NCBI RefSeq assembly: GCF_015207875.1
Contig: NZ_JADEVZ010000006.1
Coordinates: 1-64,000, forward strand
Reading direction: 5' to 3'
DNA: 64,000 bases
Origin: Dolichospermum sp. LEGE 00240
Lineage (GTDB): Bacteria > Cyanobacteriota > Cyanobacteriia > Cyanobacteriales > Nostocaceae
Shown: piece by piece, positions 51,351 through 60,830 of the stretch
How the letters are laid out: each line of letters opens with the position of its first letter
How positions within the stretch are numbered: the first letter of the stretch is position 1
The notes under the pieces: model-generated
The model's input: the letters and a program-made list of their open reading frames with translations, nothing else
The model's database searches: none
What the model was told of the DNA's origin: nothing
Made by a program: the position numbers and the translations under genes

Positions 51351-52603
51351 TGAGGGGAAGCATCTTGCAAAACAGTTTTTGAGACAATTCTGGTTTTTTT
51401 GCGATCGCTTTCTGATAACTCTTCCCCAGCTTGTAAGCGGGTGGCGGAAACTTGCAATACCGTTGCCGCACTAGCATCTCCCATTTGCAGCGCAGTTTTG
51501 GCTGCAGTTTGTAACATCGTTGCTGCACCAGCCCGATCACCCTGCTGTAATTTCGTTTCGGCTAACTGGGTTTGACGATATTTGGCTAAAGCTAAAACCG
51601 ACCGTTGTACCTGGGGATTTGGTGCTGGTTGGTATTCCCTGGTGACATGAGCATAAATTGGTAGATTGGGGGAGTATAGCCCGACTTGGTTATGGGCGGG
51701 GTCATCGTAGCGGACTTGAATATTAGCGATCGCCTGTTTACCTTCTGGCAACTGTCCCACATAAATATTAACTAAAACTACCCGTTCCCCGTCTTTCATT
51801 AAATCGCCCAATCTCACCACCAAGCGCCCATCGCTTTCCGGTTGTACTGGTAACTCAATGGTATCTGGGGAAACTTGGGCAATGGGTTTGAGTTCTGCTA
51901 ACCGCACATTGGGCATTAAGGATAATAATAGTTGAGCGTTAGTCAATCCCACTGTTTGCATTCGACTAAATAAGCGACCAAATTCCGATACAGCCTGATC
52001 TGGGTGTTGAATATAAGACAACGTACCCATGCCAGCATCAGCGATTTTTTCTAAAACTTTATCATTCCAATTGTCACCAAATCCCAATGTATTTAGAGTT
52101 AAATTATAGCTGGCGGCTAATTGGGCAAATTTCCAACAGCGATCGTTATCACCATGTTCATTTTCCCCGTCCGTGAGTAAAAATGCTTGGGAAACGGTAT
52201 CATGTTTACCCTTGGCTAATTCTTCAATTCCTAAGCGTAAACCCTCATCAATGGCAGTTCCCCCATCAGCTTTGAGTTGCATTATCTGTTTTTTAATATG
52301 TTGGCGATCGCTAATTAACTGATTGGGGACTAAAACCTTGGCCCGGTGGTCAAAAACAACTACACTGAGGCGATCTTCAGGAGTGAGACGATCTACCAAT
52401 AAACAAGCGGCATTTTTCACGGTTTCTAGGGATTTTCCCATCATTGAACCGCTATGATCGAGAATCAAGCATAAGTTCAATGGCACAGTCCGATCTATTG
52501 TTTCACCACCAGCAGAAACGGAAACTACTAATTGACGTTGAGTGCTAGTTTGATTTGCATCTATACCAGCATCATTAAGCGCTAGTTGTAAATTAATCTT
52601 CAT
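51347..52603 (-). CDS. von Willebrand factor A domain protein, first of a pair
   Basis: A 418-aa vWA protein with MIDAS motif LDHSGSMMG near 48, the TDGENEHGDND segment near 146 and the same three-part layout as its downstream neighbour, sharing long identical stretches (for example VVRLGDLMKDGERVVL and the C-terminal ATVLQVSATRLQAGEEL). The two clearly arose by tandem duplication. Translation is coupled by an ATGA overlap. The role is unknown; a MoxR-type ATPase, the frequent partner of vWA proteins, is not present here. Confidence 0.85.
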   Translation of the reverse strand: MKINLQLALNDAGIDANQTSTQRQLVVSVSAGGETIDRTVPLNLCLILDHSGSMMGKSLETVKNAACLLVDRLTPEDRLSVVVFDHRAKVLVPNQLISDRQHIKKQIMQLKADGGTAIDEGLRLGIEELAKGKHDTVSQAFLLTDGENEHGDNDRCWKFAQLAASYNLTLNTLGFGDNWNDKVLEKIADAGMGTLSYIQHPDQAVSEFGRLFSRMQTVGLTNAQLLLSLMPNVRLAELKPIAQVSPDTIELPVQPESDGRLVVRLGDLMKDGERVVLVNIYVGQLPEGKQAIANIQVRYDDPAHNQVGLYSPNLPIYAHVTREYQPAPNPQVQRSVLALAKYRQTQLAETKLQQGDRAGAATMLQTAAKTALQMGDASAATVLQVSATRLQAGEELSESDRKKTRIVSKTVLQDASPQ

Positions 52604-52788
52604 AATTTCAATTTCCTATCTAGTTTAGACAGATACAATTTTATAGATAACTTCAAACCGCATCCTCTATACTACGGAAAATAAGTTAATTTAGGAGTCA
52701 CAGGCTGAGAATCACTGGAATAAAAGCCTTAACTTTTCCTAAAACAGAGACTGAAATATGAACAAATAAACATGAAAATTGATATAAT

Positions 52789-53250
52789 TTAATTATTCAA
52801 AAAGTAATTTTTTAGGGTTTCTGCTAAAGTAAAAGGAGATTCTTTAGGAAAGAAGTTTAATTTAATTCCTGTTTCTTCAGATGCTTTTAAACGAGCTTTT
52901 TCATAACAATCTGCAAATATTTCTATAAATAGAGGTTGCAAACTAGGACTATCTTCTAATAATAATTCAATACAAATACGTTGCTCTGTAATCGTACTGC
53001 GCCAGCTTTCACTACGTTTTTCAGGTTGATATTGCCATTTTAGTAAGTGCATTAATAGCACAATTAAACGGCTCTTTAACTCCCGTTTTTCACTTTTTCC
53101 CATGCTTTCAATTTCTTCTATCAGATTTGCTAAATCAATTTCTGCAAATTTCCCTGCTTTTAATTGTTTACATATTGTTTCTATCCACAGATAAAAATCT
53201 TGGTCGTAAAGATTATAATTGGTAATGACTGTTGGTTGATGTGTTGTCAT
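52789..53250 (-). CDS. DUF29 family protein
   Basis: A 153-aa helical protein of the DUF29 family, very common in cyanobacteria. It has the usual signature: YDQDFYLWIETICKQLKAGKFAEID (about 13-37), LIEEIESMGKSEKRELKSRL (about 43-62) and LLKWQYQPEKRSESWRSTI (about 70-90). Function is not known; members are sometimes linked to toxin-antitoxin or defence loci by context. Here it stands between the vWA pair and a small hypothetical gene on the same strand. Confidence 0.88.
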   Translation of the reverse strand: MTTHQPTVITNYNLYDQDFYLWIETICKQLKAGKFAEIDLANLIEEIESMGKSEKRELKSRLIVLLMHLLKWQYQPEKRSESWRSTITEQRICIELLLEDSPSLQPLFIEIFADCYEKARLKASEETGIKLNFFPKESPFTLAETLKNYFLNN

Positions 53251-53310
53251 AATGATTTCTAACCTCCTGCAATAATCTTATCAGTAAATCATTCTATTGT
53301 TTCTCTTTCT

Positions 53311-53550
53311 TCATAATTCACCTTGAGGATATCTAATAATTGGGTCATCTGCTAAACAGCCATAAGTTCTATTCATAAAATTATGCCATTCTAAATCTTT
53401 GAGTTCTTGATTTTGGGCAATTTCGATTGTTTGATTAACAGCTTCAAATGTTACTGTTACTTCTAATTCTGGTTCTTTCATCTCCAGAGGGATATCTAAA
53501 TGAAGCATCCCATCTTTACCTACGTAAGAACGAATTTTGATACTTTGCAT
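53311..53550 (-). CDS. Small hypothetical protein
   Basis: A 79-aa protein, mostly beta in its first half (IKIRSYVGKDGMLHLDIPLEMKEPELEVTVTFE) and helical after, ending with NRTYGCLADDPIIRYPQGEL. The layout, strand-rich DNA-binding-like start plus a partner-binding tail, recalls cyanobacterial antitoxin-like proteins, but no toxin gene follows; the DUF29 gene is 60 bp downstream. I do not assign a function. Confidence 0.65.
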   Translation of the reverse strand: MQSIKIRSYVGKDGMLHLDIPLEMKEPELEVTVTFEAVNQTIEIAQNQELKDLEWHNFMNRTYGCLADDPIIRYPQGEL

Positions 53551-53673
53551 ATTTTTATTATCTGCTATTTTATTTAATATATCAAATCATCAGTCTTTTT
53601 CCAAATCTTTATGTGAATTCTTCATGGAGCGTTTATGTAAAACTGTATGAAATAACTACTACTAAAAATAGCA

Positions 53674-53694
53674 TTCCCAGTCTCCGACTGGGAA
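53674..53694. repeat. 9-bp hairpin in intergenic DNA
   Basis: TTCCCAGTC, three bases, GACTGGGAA: a perfect stem of the type found repeatedly between genes in Nostocales. It lies between the M15 peptidase and the small hypothetical gene, on no evident transcript end. Confidence 0.7.
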
Positions 53695-53752
53695 CGAGGG
53701 ATAAATAGAGAGTAGAAACCCCACACCCCTGGGCGGGGAAACTTTTGACAAA

Positions 53753-54589
53753 TTAAATTGGTGTTACCCAATATTTAATTCCTTGGACAATTTTTGGTTG
53801 TAATCCAAATTTGGGTAAATCATCTTCACTCCAGCCTAAATAAGTCCAATGGGGAAGATCACTAACTACAGTTTGAAACCAGCCATTTTCATTTAAAGCC
53901 TGTCTTTGGGCTGATGTTGATACTTGTAAATCAATTGCTAATCCCCACAGATGTTGTGATGTGCCAGGGGGGGCAACTAAGCCAAGAATTTTTGTTTCTT
54001 TTCCGGCTTTTACTTGTGTTAATGTTTCGCTATTTGCGTATTTGTTCCAAAATCTTAAATTGGTGGCAAAATTGCGAAGACAATCTCCAGCGTAACCTGA
54101 TTTTAAAGCAATGGTTGCTAAATTTTTGGCTTGATTTAAAGCGGTGGCGGCTGTTTTTTGTAAATAACATTCTTGTGTGTCATTTACTAAAGCTATATTG
54201 ATTGTGTCTTGAAAAGATTGGGTTGCTGATTCGTTATCTAAAATCACTTTTCTTGGTAAGTTAATTCCTGGCTTTTGATTAATAAATACTGTCCCATAAG
54301 CACGCAGTAAAGTATATTCAAAAGTGTCAACTTCGGGAATTGTGGGGATTTTGTTGGCGATTACTGCTAAGAAACGCTGTTGATCATCTAATTGCTGATT
54401 GGGAATAAATTGTGTATTTACAGATGTTGTTGGGCTATGACAAGGTATGTCGGAGTTAGTTATACAGTCTGCCGTGATTTGAGGGGTTTGTGTTGGCTGA
54501 CTTTGGGAAATTTTGTGAATAGAGACTAAGCTAACACTAACAAAAATAATTATAGTCACAAATGCTGCTATTTTCAGAACTAGTTTCAT
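53753..54589 (-). CDS. M15 family D-alanyl-D-alanine carboxypeptidase-like protein
   Basis: A peptidoglycan peptidase of about 278 aa with an N-terminal membrane anchor (about 3-25) and a periplasmic VanY-like domain (about 110-278). The zinc-site motif SQHLWGLAIDLQ near 210 (H-x6-D) is clear, and the C-terminal LPHWTYLGWSEDDLPKFG gives the last histidine ligand. Likely trims stem peptides in the cell wall. Start taken at ATG 54589; the longer frame starts at a TTG and adds a polar stretch ahead of the helix. Divergent from the ABC permease gene. Confidence 0.8.
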   Translation of the reverse strand: MKLVLKIAAFVTIIIFVSVSLVSIHKISQSQPTQTPQITADCITNSDIPCHSPTTSVNTQFIPNQQLDDQQRFLAVIANKIPTIPEVDTFEYTLLRAYGTVFINQKPGINLPRKVILDNESATQSFQDTINIALVNDTQECYLQKTAATALNQAKNLATIALKSGYAGDCLRNFATNLRFWNKYANSETLTQVKAGKETKILGLVAPPGTSQHLWGLAIDLQVSTSAQRQALNENGWFQTVVSDLPHWTYLGWSEDDLPKFGLQPKIVQGIKYWVTPI

Positions 54590-54699
54590 GAAAATATTAC
54601 TTATTTTGAAAATTCCGGTTTCATCATATCGCAAAATCTCGTCATTTTTTTGTATTATTAGGTTAATTACTTTCGTGTTTAATCATTTTTATCAAGATA

Positions 54700-55533
54700 A
54701 TGACTTTTAAAAACTCTCGCATTCAAACCTTAGTTATTTATGGCATACTAGGAGCGATCGCCCTGGTGATGCTATTTCCATTATTATGGTTGATCAGTAC
54801 AGCCTTAAAATCACCAACGGAAAATATCTGGCAGTCACCACCCCAATTACTACCCAATCAACCAACATTAGAAAACTTCTCCAGAGTTTGGCAATCTCTA
54901 CCTTTTGGAACTTATTTATACAATAGTATATTAGTATCAGGATTAACAGTTGGTTTAAATTTGTTATTTTGTTCCTTAGCGGCTTACCCCTTGGCTAGAC
55001 TATCATTTGTGGGCAGAAATGGGATTTTTATTGCCATTGTGTCCACAATTATGATTCCCTTCCAAATTGTCATGATTCCTTTATATATTTTAACAGTGCA
55101 ACTAGGATTGCGAAATAGTTACTTAGGGATAATTTTTCCGAGTTTAGCATCTGCATTTGGTATATTTTTACTCCGACAAGCTTTGATAAGTGTGCCAAAA
55201 GAAATTGAGGAAGCGGCTCGCTTAGATGGCAGTTCTGAGTTAGGATTATGGTGGTGCGTAATGCTACCTGCCATTCGCCCAGCCTTAATTACTTTGGCTA
55301 TCTTTGTCTTTATTGGTGCCTGGAGTGACTTCTTGTGGCCTTTAATTGTCATTCAGGATGAAAGTTTGTATACTCTACCATTGGGGGTAGCTAAGTTAGC
55401 GGGAACATTTTCCTTAGATTGGCGGTTAGTGGCTGCTGGTTCAGTAATTTCTATTACTCCAGTGTTAGTATTATTTTTGTTTTTACAAAAATACATTGTC
55501 CCTACTGATACGGGGAGTGGAGTCAAGGGTTAA
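54700..55533 (+). CDS. Carbohydrate-type ABC transporter permease (MalG family)
   Basis: A 277-aa inner-membrane permease with six helices, of the MalG/UgpE class that passes sugars or glycerol phosphate. It has the EAA loop, EEAARLDGSSELGLWWCVMLPAIRPAL near 172-198, which docks on the ATPase, and the PLLWLISTALKSP start near 26. The partner permease, binding protein and ATPase are not adjacent, so the transporter is split over the genome, as often happens in cyanobacteria. Substrate unknown. Confidence 0.9.
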   Translation: MTFKNSRIQTLVIYGILGAIALVMLFPLLWLISTALKSPTENIWQSPPQLLPNQPTLENFSRVWQSLPFGTYLYNSILVSGLTVGLNLLFCSLAAYPLARLSFVGRNGIFIAIVSTIMIPFQIVMIPLYILTVQLGLRNSYLGIIFPSLASAFGIFLLRQALISVPKEIEEAARLDGSSELGLWWCVMLPAIRPALITLAIFVFIGAWSDFLWPLIVIQDESLYTLPLGVAKLAGTFSLDWRLVAAGSVISITPVLVLFLFLQKYIVPTDTGSGVKG

Positions 55534-55618
55534 AAATGCAGATAAAAAAATGGCGTTGCTGATTAAGGGAATTTTCAACACCAACCTACTTACCTCCTGA
55601 CTCCTAGCATTTAGAAAA

Positions 55619-56947
55619 ATGATCAATTCTCCATTACAGTTATTAGTTTTAAGCAATGGTCATGGGGAAGATATGATTGCTGTGCGGATTATTCAGGCTT
55701 TACAACAGTTATCTTCTCCACCGGATATTTTTGCTTTACCAATAGTGGGTGAAGGACGTGCTTATCAAAAAATAGATATTCCTCTGATTGGTAAAGTGCG
55801 AACTATGCCTTCTGGTGGTTTTATTTATATGGATAGCCGTGAATTAATGCGTGATGTTGGCGGGGGGTTGGTGCAGTTGACTCTTAATCAAATTCAATCT
55901 ATCCGCCGTTGGGTAAGTTCACAAACTAAGTTAGGTCATCACAAGGCTGTTCTTGCTGTGGGGGATATTGTTCCTTTGCTGTTTGCAGCGATGAGTGGTG
56001 CTGATTATGCTTTTGTGGGGACGGCTAAATCAGAATATTATGTGCGTGACGCAATGGGATTGTTACCCAGGAAATCAAGGTCTGCATGGTGGGAAAATTT
56101 TTCTGGTTCGATTTACCATCCTTGGGAAAGGTGGTTGATGAGTCGTGGTCGTTGTCGGGCGGTGTTTCCTAGAGATTCTCTAACTACGGAAATTCTCAAA
56201 AAATGGTCAATTCCTGTTGTAGATGTGGGGAATCCCATGATGGATGGGTTACAGACAAGTTTGACTGCACAACATTTCTATCGTCCTGATGCTGAACTCG
56301 AAGAGATGATTCGTCCTTTGATTGTGACTCTTTTGCCCGGTTCTCGTGCGCCGGAAGCTTACAATAATTGGGAAGTCATCATGATTGCTGTATCAGCGCT
56401 GATGGCTAGTTTACGACGACCAGATTCTTTGTTTGGGGCTGGGGGGACGATGATTTTTTTAGGGGCGATCGCTCCTGATCTAGATTGTAGTATTTTATCG
56501 CAAAGTTTACATATCCAAGGTTGGCGACGGTGTGATCAATCTCCTTTACCAATTTCTGACCCCGACAGTTTGACTTTTCAACAAAAAAATTCTTACTTCA
56601 TCTTGACCCAACAAGCCTATAATGATTGCTTGTATTTAGGTGATGTGGCGATCGCTATGGCTGGAACAGCAACGGAACAATTCATCGGTTTGGGAAAACC
56701 TGCGATCGCTATCCCTGGTAATGGTCCTCAATATAACCCCGGTTTTGCAGAAGCCCAAAGTCGGCTTTTAGGTATATCTCTCACCCTCGTCAACCAACCA
56801 TCACAAGTTCTCCCAGCCATCCAATCTCTCCTTAAAAATCCTGACATCCTCCATGAAATTGCTGAAAATGGCATTCAACGCATGGGACGTGCGGGTGCAG
56901 CACAACGGATTGCAGAATGTTTACAAGAAAGGGTTATTGGTCATTAG
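55619..56947 (+). CDS. Lipid-A-disaccharide synthase-related glycosyltransferase
   Basis: A 442-aa protein of a cyanobacterial family related to LpxB-type GT-B glycosyltransferases. Visible features: SNGHGEDMIAVRII near 11-24 at the N-terminal fold, LLPGSRAPEAYNNW near 236-249 and the nucleotide-sugar-binding end MAGTATEQFIGLGKPAIAIPGNGPQYNPGFAEAQ near 345-378. It is distinct from true LpxB and its acceptor is not known; a role in envelope glycolipid or polysaccharide is a fair guess. It starts 86 bp after the permease and may share its transcript. Confidence 0.85.
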   Translation: MINSPLQLLVLSNGHGEDMIAVRIIQALQQLSSPPDIFALPIVGEGRAYQKIDIPLIGKVRTMPSGGFIYMDSRELMRDVGGGLVQLTLNQIQSIRRWVSSQTKLGHHKAVLAVGDIVPLLFAAMSGADYAFVGTAKSEYYVRDAMGLLPRKSRSAWWENFSGSIYHPWERWLMSRGRCRAVFPRDSLTTEILKKWSIPVVDVGNPMMDGLQTSLTAQHFYRPDAELEEMIRPLIVTLLPGSRAPEAYNNWEVIMIAVSALMASLRRPDSLFGAGGTMIFLGAIAPDLDCSILSQSLHIQGWRRCDQSPLPISDPDSLTFQQKNSYFILTQQAYNDCLYLGDVAIAMAGTATEQFIGLGKPAIAIPGNGPQYNPGFAEAQSRLLGISLTLVNQPSQVLPAIQSLLKNPDILHEIAENGIQRMGRAGAAQRIAECLQERVIGH

Positions 56948-57033
56948 TCATTGGTCATTGAGAAAAATCTTCTTTCTTCTTTCTTCTTCCTCCTCCTGAA
57001 CTCCTGAACTCCTGACTCCTGACTCCTTTTTTC

Positions 57034-57756
57034 CTAAACCACCAAACCGGAACGTAAAGCCCGAACGGCTGCTTGGGTACGATCATCAGCACAGAGTTTA
57101 TTTAGAATATTGCGAACATGAGTTTTGACAGTACCTACTGTAATATATAACTTCTCCGCAATTTGTCCATTGCTGCAACCAGCCACAATCAATGCTAAAA
57201 TTTCCAACTCCCGTTGGGTGAGGGGGTAAGTTTCTAAAACCTGTTCATATTCTGTTTCTAGGGCTTCAATTTTCACCGTTTTCGGCTTATCCAAGGATTG
57301 ATGATCACCGGGGACACCTTGACGCATTTTCCGTAATACTATATTGGCGATCGCCGGATCAATCCAAGAGTTACCATGAAAAGTTGCTTGTACAGCCTCA
57401 ATAAATTTATTAACACTTGTATCCTTCATATAATAGGAATCCGCCCCGGCGGCAAAGGCTGCCAAAACCACATTCTCGGAATTATTCATCGTCAAAATCA
57501 ATATTTTGGTCTGCGATTGTCCTGTTTCCGTTTGATAACGTCTAAACTTGCGCGTCAATTCAATCCCATCCATATCGGGTAAACCGATATCTATCACAGC
57601 CACATCCGGTTTAGTTGTTTCTAAAAGTTTTAGTCCCAAATTCGCACTAGCCGCCTCACCCACCACCTTAAAACCGCCATGCAACTGCAATTCAGTTTTG
57701 AGTCCCATGCGCGTTAAATCATGATCTTCAATTAATAAAATGCTAATATCACTCAT
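57034..57756 (-). CDS. NarL/LuxR-family response regulator
   Basis: A 240-aa two-component regulator. The receiver domain (about 1-125) has the acidic pair in LLIEDHD, the phosphoacceptor in VAVIDIGLPDMDG near 55 and the lysine in SYYMKDTS near 105. A LuxR-type helix-turn-helix follows at about 175-238 (LTQRELEILALIVAGCSNGQIAEKLYITVGTVKTHVRNIL). DNA-binding transcription factor; targets unknown. Start set at ATG 57756 (MSDISIL), the usual N-terminus; six more codons upstream are possible. It faces the kinase pair across a 630-bp gap and could be their target, though the genes diverge. Confidence 0.92.
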   Translation of the reverse strand: MSDISILLIEDHDLTRMGLKTELQLHGGFKVVGEAASANLGLKLLETTKPDVAVIDIGLPDMDGIELTRKFRRYQTETGQSQTKILILTMNNSENVVLAAFAAGADSYYMKDTSVNKFIEAVQATFHGNSWIDPAIANIVLRKMRQGVPGDHQSLDKPKTVKIEALETEYEQVLETYPLTQRELEILALIVAGCSNGQIAEKLYITVGTVKTHVRNILNKLCADDRTQAAVRALRSGLVV

Positions 57757-58382
57757 TATTACACCCATGATCATCAGATTACTTCTGAAATATTACAAAT
57801 TGTATCTAATTTATCCATTCCTCAGCATATATGATCCGTGAACCAGTGAACATCTATCAGTAGGAATAATAAATAATTGATTTTTGAATTTCCGTAGCTG
57901 TAAAAATCTAACTAAAGATATATAGATATTCCTCCCAAAACAAATGAAATTATTGAGACCAATCAGAAAAATTACAGTTATGGTATTATCAGCAGTTGGC
58001 AGGTAACATATAATGTATCATTACGGAATATGTAAGTATTACTAGTATTAGACTATGCTATCAGACACACAAAAAACTTCCAACGCTGGTATCTAGGTTA
58101 AAAACGTATTTATATGCGTGATACAGATAATTTTAACCAGTATTTAGATGAAAACACTGAAGCTAATGGTACATAATGTTTCCATGCAACTCTCACTAAT
58201 GGGTGAGGACAGTTAATGAGCTACTAATTTACAATGTTTTTAAGTGGATAAAGTATTTCTTTTACCTGGAAATAAATTTGCTCATTCACCAGAAGATCAT
58301 GTTCATTATTTGTATAATCTAGAAACTGTAAAAACAGAAATGCTGAATATAAATTTGTATTTGACAGCCAAAAGAAAAACCG
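57757..58382. other. Gene-free region between regulator and kinase genes
   Basis: About 630 bp between divergently read genes, AT-rich, with no repeat of note. A weak open frame from GTG 58243 on the plus strand (VDKVFLLPGNKFAHSPEDHVHYLYN) runs into the next gene in another frame; I do not recognise it and suspect it is chance or decay. Promoters for both flanking genes must lie here. Confidence 0.4.
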
Positions 58383-59687
58383 ATGGAAGAGAATCTGAAG
58401 ATCTTAGTTATAGACGATAATCAGACTGATGCCTCAATAGTAAGTCTAGCTCTGACCCAAACAGGTATTAACATGGAAATTGATGAAGTCAAAGATGGAA
58501 ATCATGCCTTGTTTGTCCTCATCAATAATCACTATGATTGCGTATTTCTTGACTATTTGCAAAATCAAGATAGTTTCACATTAATCCGTAAATTACAATC
58601 TTCAGGGATTAAAGTTCCATTAGTCATCCTCATGGATTCAGAAAGTGAAGAAATAGGTAGAGAGTTGATAAAATTAGGTGCTAGTGAGTATTTTGTTAAG
58701 TCTAGACTATCGCCAGAAACCATAGCTCAAATTTTACGCAGTGCCATGCGTATACATCATGCCGAAATGCGGCTAGATTTAGTAAGTCAACAACTTAAAG
58801 AAAGTCGTGAACAGCTAGTTTTACAGCAAAAAGAATTAACAGCACAACAGCAACAGATTAAACAACAAAACTTGAAACTGTTAGAAATATCTAGCTTAAA
58901 ATCACTATTTTTAGCCACCATATCCCATGAACTAAGAACTCCCATGAATGCAATTATTGGGTTTTCGCAAATTCTCCTACGTCCCAAATTTGGTCAGTTG
59001 ACAAATCAACAACTAGACATGGTAGAGAAAATTCTCAAAAATGGCAAAAATTTACTGATCAAAATTAATGAACTTCTGGATTTTTCTCAACTAGAATCTG
59101 GGAAATTAGAACTAAAGCCAGAAATATTAGATCTATCAAAAGTTGTGAGTAATGCGGTTACAAAAATTCGTCCCTTAGCTGAAGCTAAAAATTTATCTTT
59201 ACTAGTTAAAATAGACCTAGAAAATACATTAGTATTTAATGATGCAGTTCGATTACAGCAAATTGTCATCAATTTACTTTCCAATGCTGTAAAATTTACA
59301 GAGTCTGGAAATATTTGGGTAGAAATCCGAGACATAACTCAAAATCAAGTTATAATAACCGTGAAAGATACAGGAATTGGTATTGCTTCTCAAGATTTTC
59401 AAAATATTTTTGCAGCATTTCACCAAGTTGATCAGGGTATTGGCCGTAAATATTCTGGTACGGGGTTGGGTTTAGCTATTATTGATTCATTGGTAGACAT
59501 TATGGGAGGAAAAATAGATATCGAAAGTCAGTTAGGGGTAGGTTCAATATTTGAAATAAAATTACCACGAAAAATAAATTTAGCCCCAGATTTAGGTAGT
59601 GTGGTTTTCAGTTCTCATGAAAATAGTTTTCATTCCGTATATTATCCTCATAAAGCCTCCATTAATTATCCTCATTTAAAATTGTAG
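58383..59687 (+). CDS. Receiver-histidine kinase hybrid protein
   Basis: A 434-aa soluble signalling protein: N-terminal receiver (about 5-120; acidic pair IDDNQTD, phosphoacceptor in CVFLDYLQN near 58), a Gln-rich coiled linker (about 135-165), then a histidine kinase core: H box ATISHELRTPMNAI near 180, N box VINLLSNAVKFT near 300, and DTGIGI and GTGLGLAI in the ATP lid. It autophosphorylates and its own receiver may modulate it. No membrane segment, so it senses through the receiver or partners. It starts a two-kinase operon with 18 bp to the next gene. Confidence 0.92.
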   Translation: MEENLKILVIDDNQTDASIVSLALTQTGINMEIDEVKDGNHALFVLINNHYDCVFLDYLQNQDSFTLIRKLQSSGIKVPLVILMDSESEEIGRELIKLGASEYFVKSRLSPETIAQILRSAMRIHHAEMRLDLVSQQLKESREQLVLQQKELTAQQQQIKQQNLKLLEISSLKSLFLATISHELRTPMNAIIGFSQILLRPKFGQLTNQQLDMVEKILKNGKNLLIKINELLDFSQLESGKLELKPEILDLSKVVSNAVTKIRPLAEAKNLSLLVKIDLENTLVFNDAVRLQQIVINLLSNAVKFTESGNIWVEIRDITQNQVIITVKDTGIGIASQDFQNIFAAFHQVDQGIGRKYSGTGLGLAIIDSLVDIMGGKIDIESQLGVGSIFEIKLPRKINLAPDLGSVVFSSHENSFHSVYYPHKASINYPHLKL

Positions 59688-59705
59688 ATTATCAACAACT
59701 TAAAT

Positions 59706-60827
59706 ATGTCTAATTTGAAAAAAGCCAGAATTTTGTCCGTTGATGATGTCCCAGATAATCTGACTTTATTGCGAACAATCTTAGAAATCGAAGGCTATGA
59801 AATTGATGGGGCGACGGATGGTAAAATGGCTTTAGAAAAAGTTATAAAGTCGCCACCAGATTTGATTATCTTAGATGTGATGATGCCAGAAATAAGTGGT
59901 TATGAAGTTACACAACAGATTCGCAATAATTCGGAAATAAACTATATTCCGATTCTACTACTAACAGCCCATCCTGAATCCAGCGTAGTTGAAGGTTTAG
60001 ATATTGGTGCTGATGATTTTCTTCGTAAACCTTTCGAGATCGAAGAATTATTAGCCAGAGTGCGATCGCTCCTAAGATTAAAGCACAGTATTGACGAACA
60101 ACGAAAAATGACCCTCCAGCGAGAAGACTTTGTTTCTCGTCTTACCCATGATTTACGTACTCCCCTAATAGCTGCTAATCGAGTGCTGAATTTATTTCTG
60201 CAAGAAGTCTTTGGAGAAATTCCTTCAGAAATGAAACAACCCATTAGTATCATGATTCGCAGCAATCAAAATCTCCTAGAAATGGTGAATACATTACTAG
60301 AAGTTTACCGCTTTGAAGCTGGACAAAAAAATCTTTACTTTGAAGCATGCAACTTAATCACAATTGCTACCGAAGTCATAAGTGAATTAAATTTCTTAGC
60401 ACTGGAGAAAAACTTAACTTTAAAATTAGATACCCATGAATTAACTTCAACAGGCAATGATGGTGGCATAGTTAAAGCCGATCGCTTAGAATTAAGACGA
60501 GTATTCCATAACTTAATTGGTAATGCCATCAAATTCACAGATACAGGCAGTATAGAAATCCGCATTTTTGAAACCTTATCCCCAGCTAATCATTGCAGCA
60601 GTACCATCATCATCGAAGTTCAAGACACAGGTTATGGGATTGCACCAGAAGATCAAGAAACTATTTTTGAGCGCTTTCGTCAGGGTAAAAATAAAAGATC
60701 AGGTAGTGGTTTAGGACTACATCTTTGCAGCCGCATTATTGAAGCACACGGAGGTAAAATAGAACTTTCCTCAGAAATCGGTAAAGGCAGCATATTCACG
60801 GTCAAACTCCCTAAAATCACCCCATGA
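59706..60827 (+). CDS. Receiver-histidine kinase protein
   Basis: A 373-aa protein with the same design as the gene before it: receiver (about 8-125; VDDVPDN, ILDVMMPEISG near 57, lysine in DFLRKPFEI near 107), then histidine kinase with H box RLTHDLRTPLIAA near 148, N box FHNLIGNAIKFT near 275, DTGYGI near 310 and GSGLGLHL near 337. Soluble and cytoplasmic. Its close spacing to the upstream kinase suggests a shared phosphorelay. It converges with the small receiver gene, three bases away. Confidence 0.92.
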   Translation: MSNLKKARILSVDDVPDNLTLLRTILEIEGYEIDGATDGKMALEKVIKSPPDLIILDVMMPEISGYEVTQQIRNNSEINYIPILLLTAHPESSVVEGLDIGADDFLRKPFEIEELLARVRSLLRLKHSIDEQRKMTLQREDFVSRLTHDLRTPLIAANRVLNLFLQEVFGEIPSEMKQPISIMIRSNQNLLEMVNTLLEVYRFEAGQKNLYFEACNLITIATEVISELNFLALEKNLTLKLDTHELTSTGNDGGIVKADRLELRRVFHNLIGNAIKFTDTGSIEIRIFETLSPANHCSSTIIIEVQDTGYGIAPEDQETIFERFRQGKNKRSGSGLGLHLCSRIIEAHGGKIELSSEIGKGSIFTVKLPKITP

Positions 60828-60830
60828 TTA

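Noticed and set aside
58243-58382. Possible gene fragment upstream of the first hybrid kinase
   Set aside because: It begins at GTG with no ribosome site, runs into the kinase gene in another frame and matches nothing I recognise.
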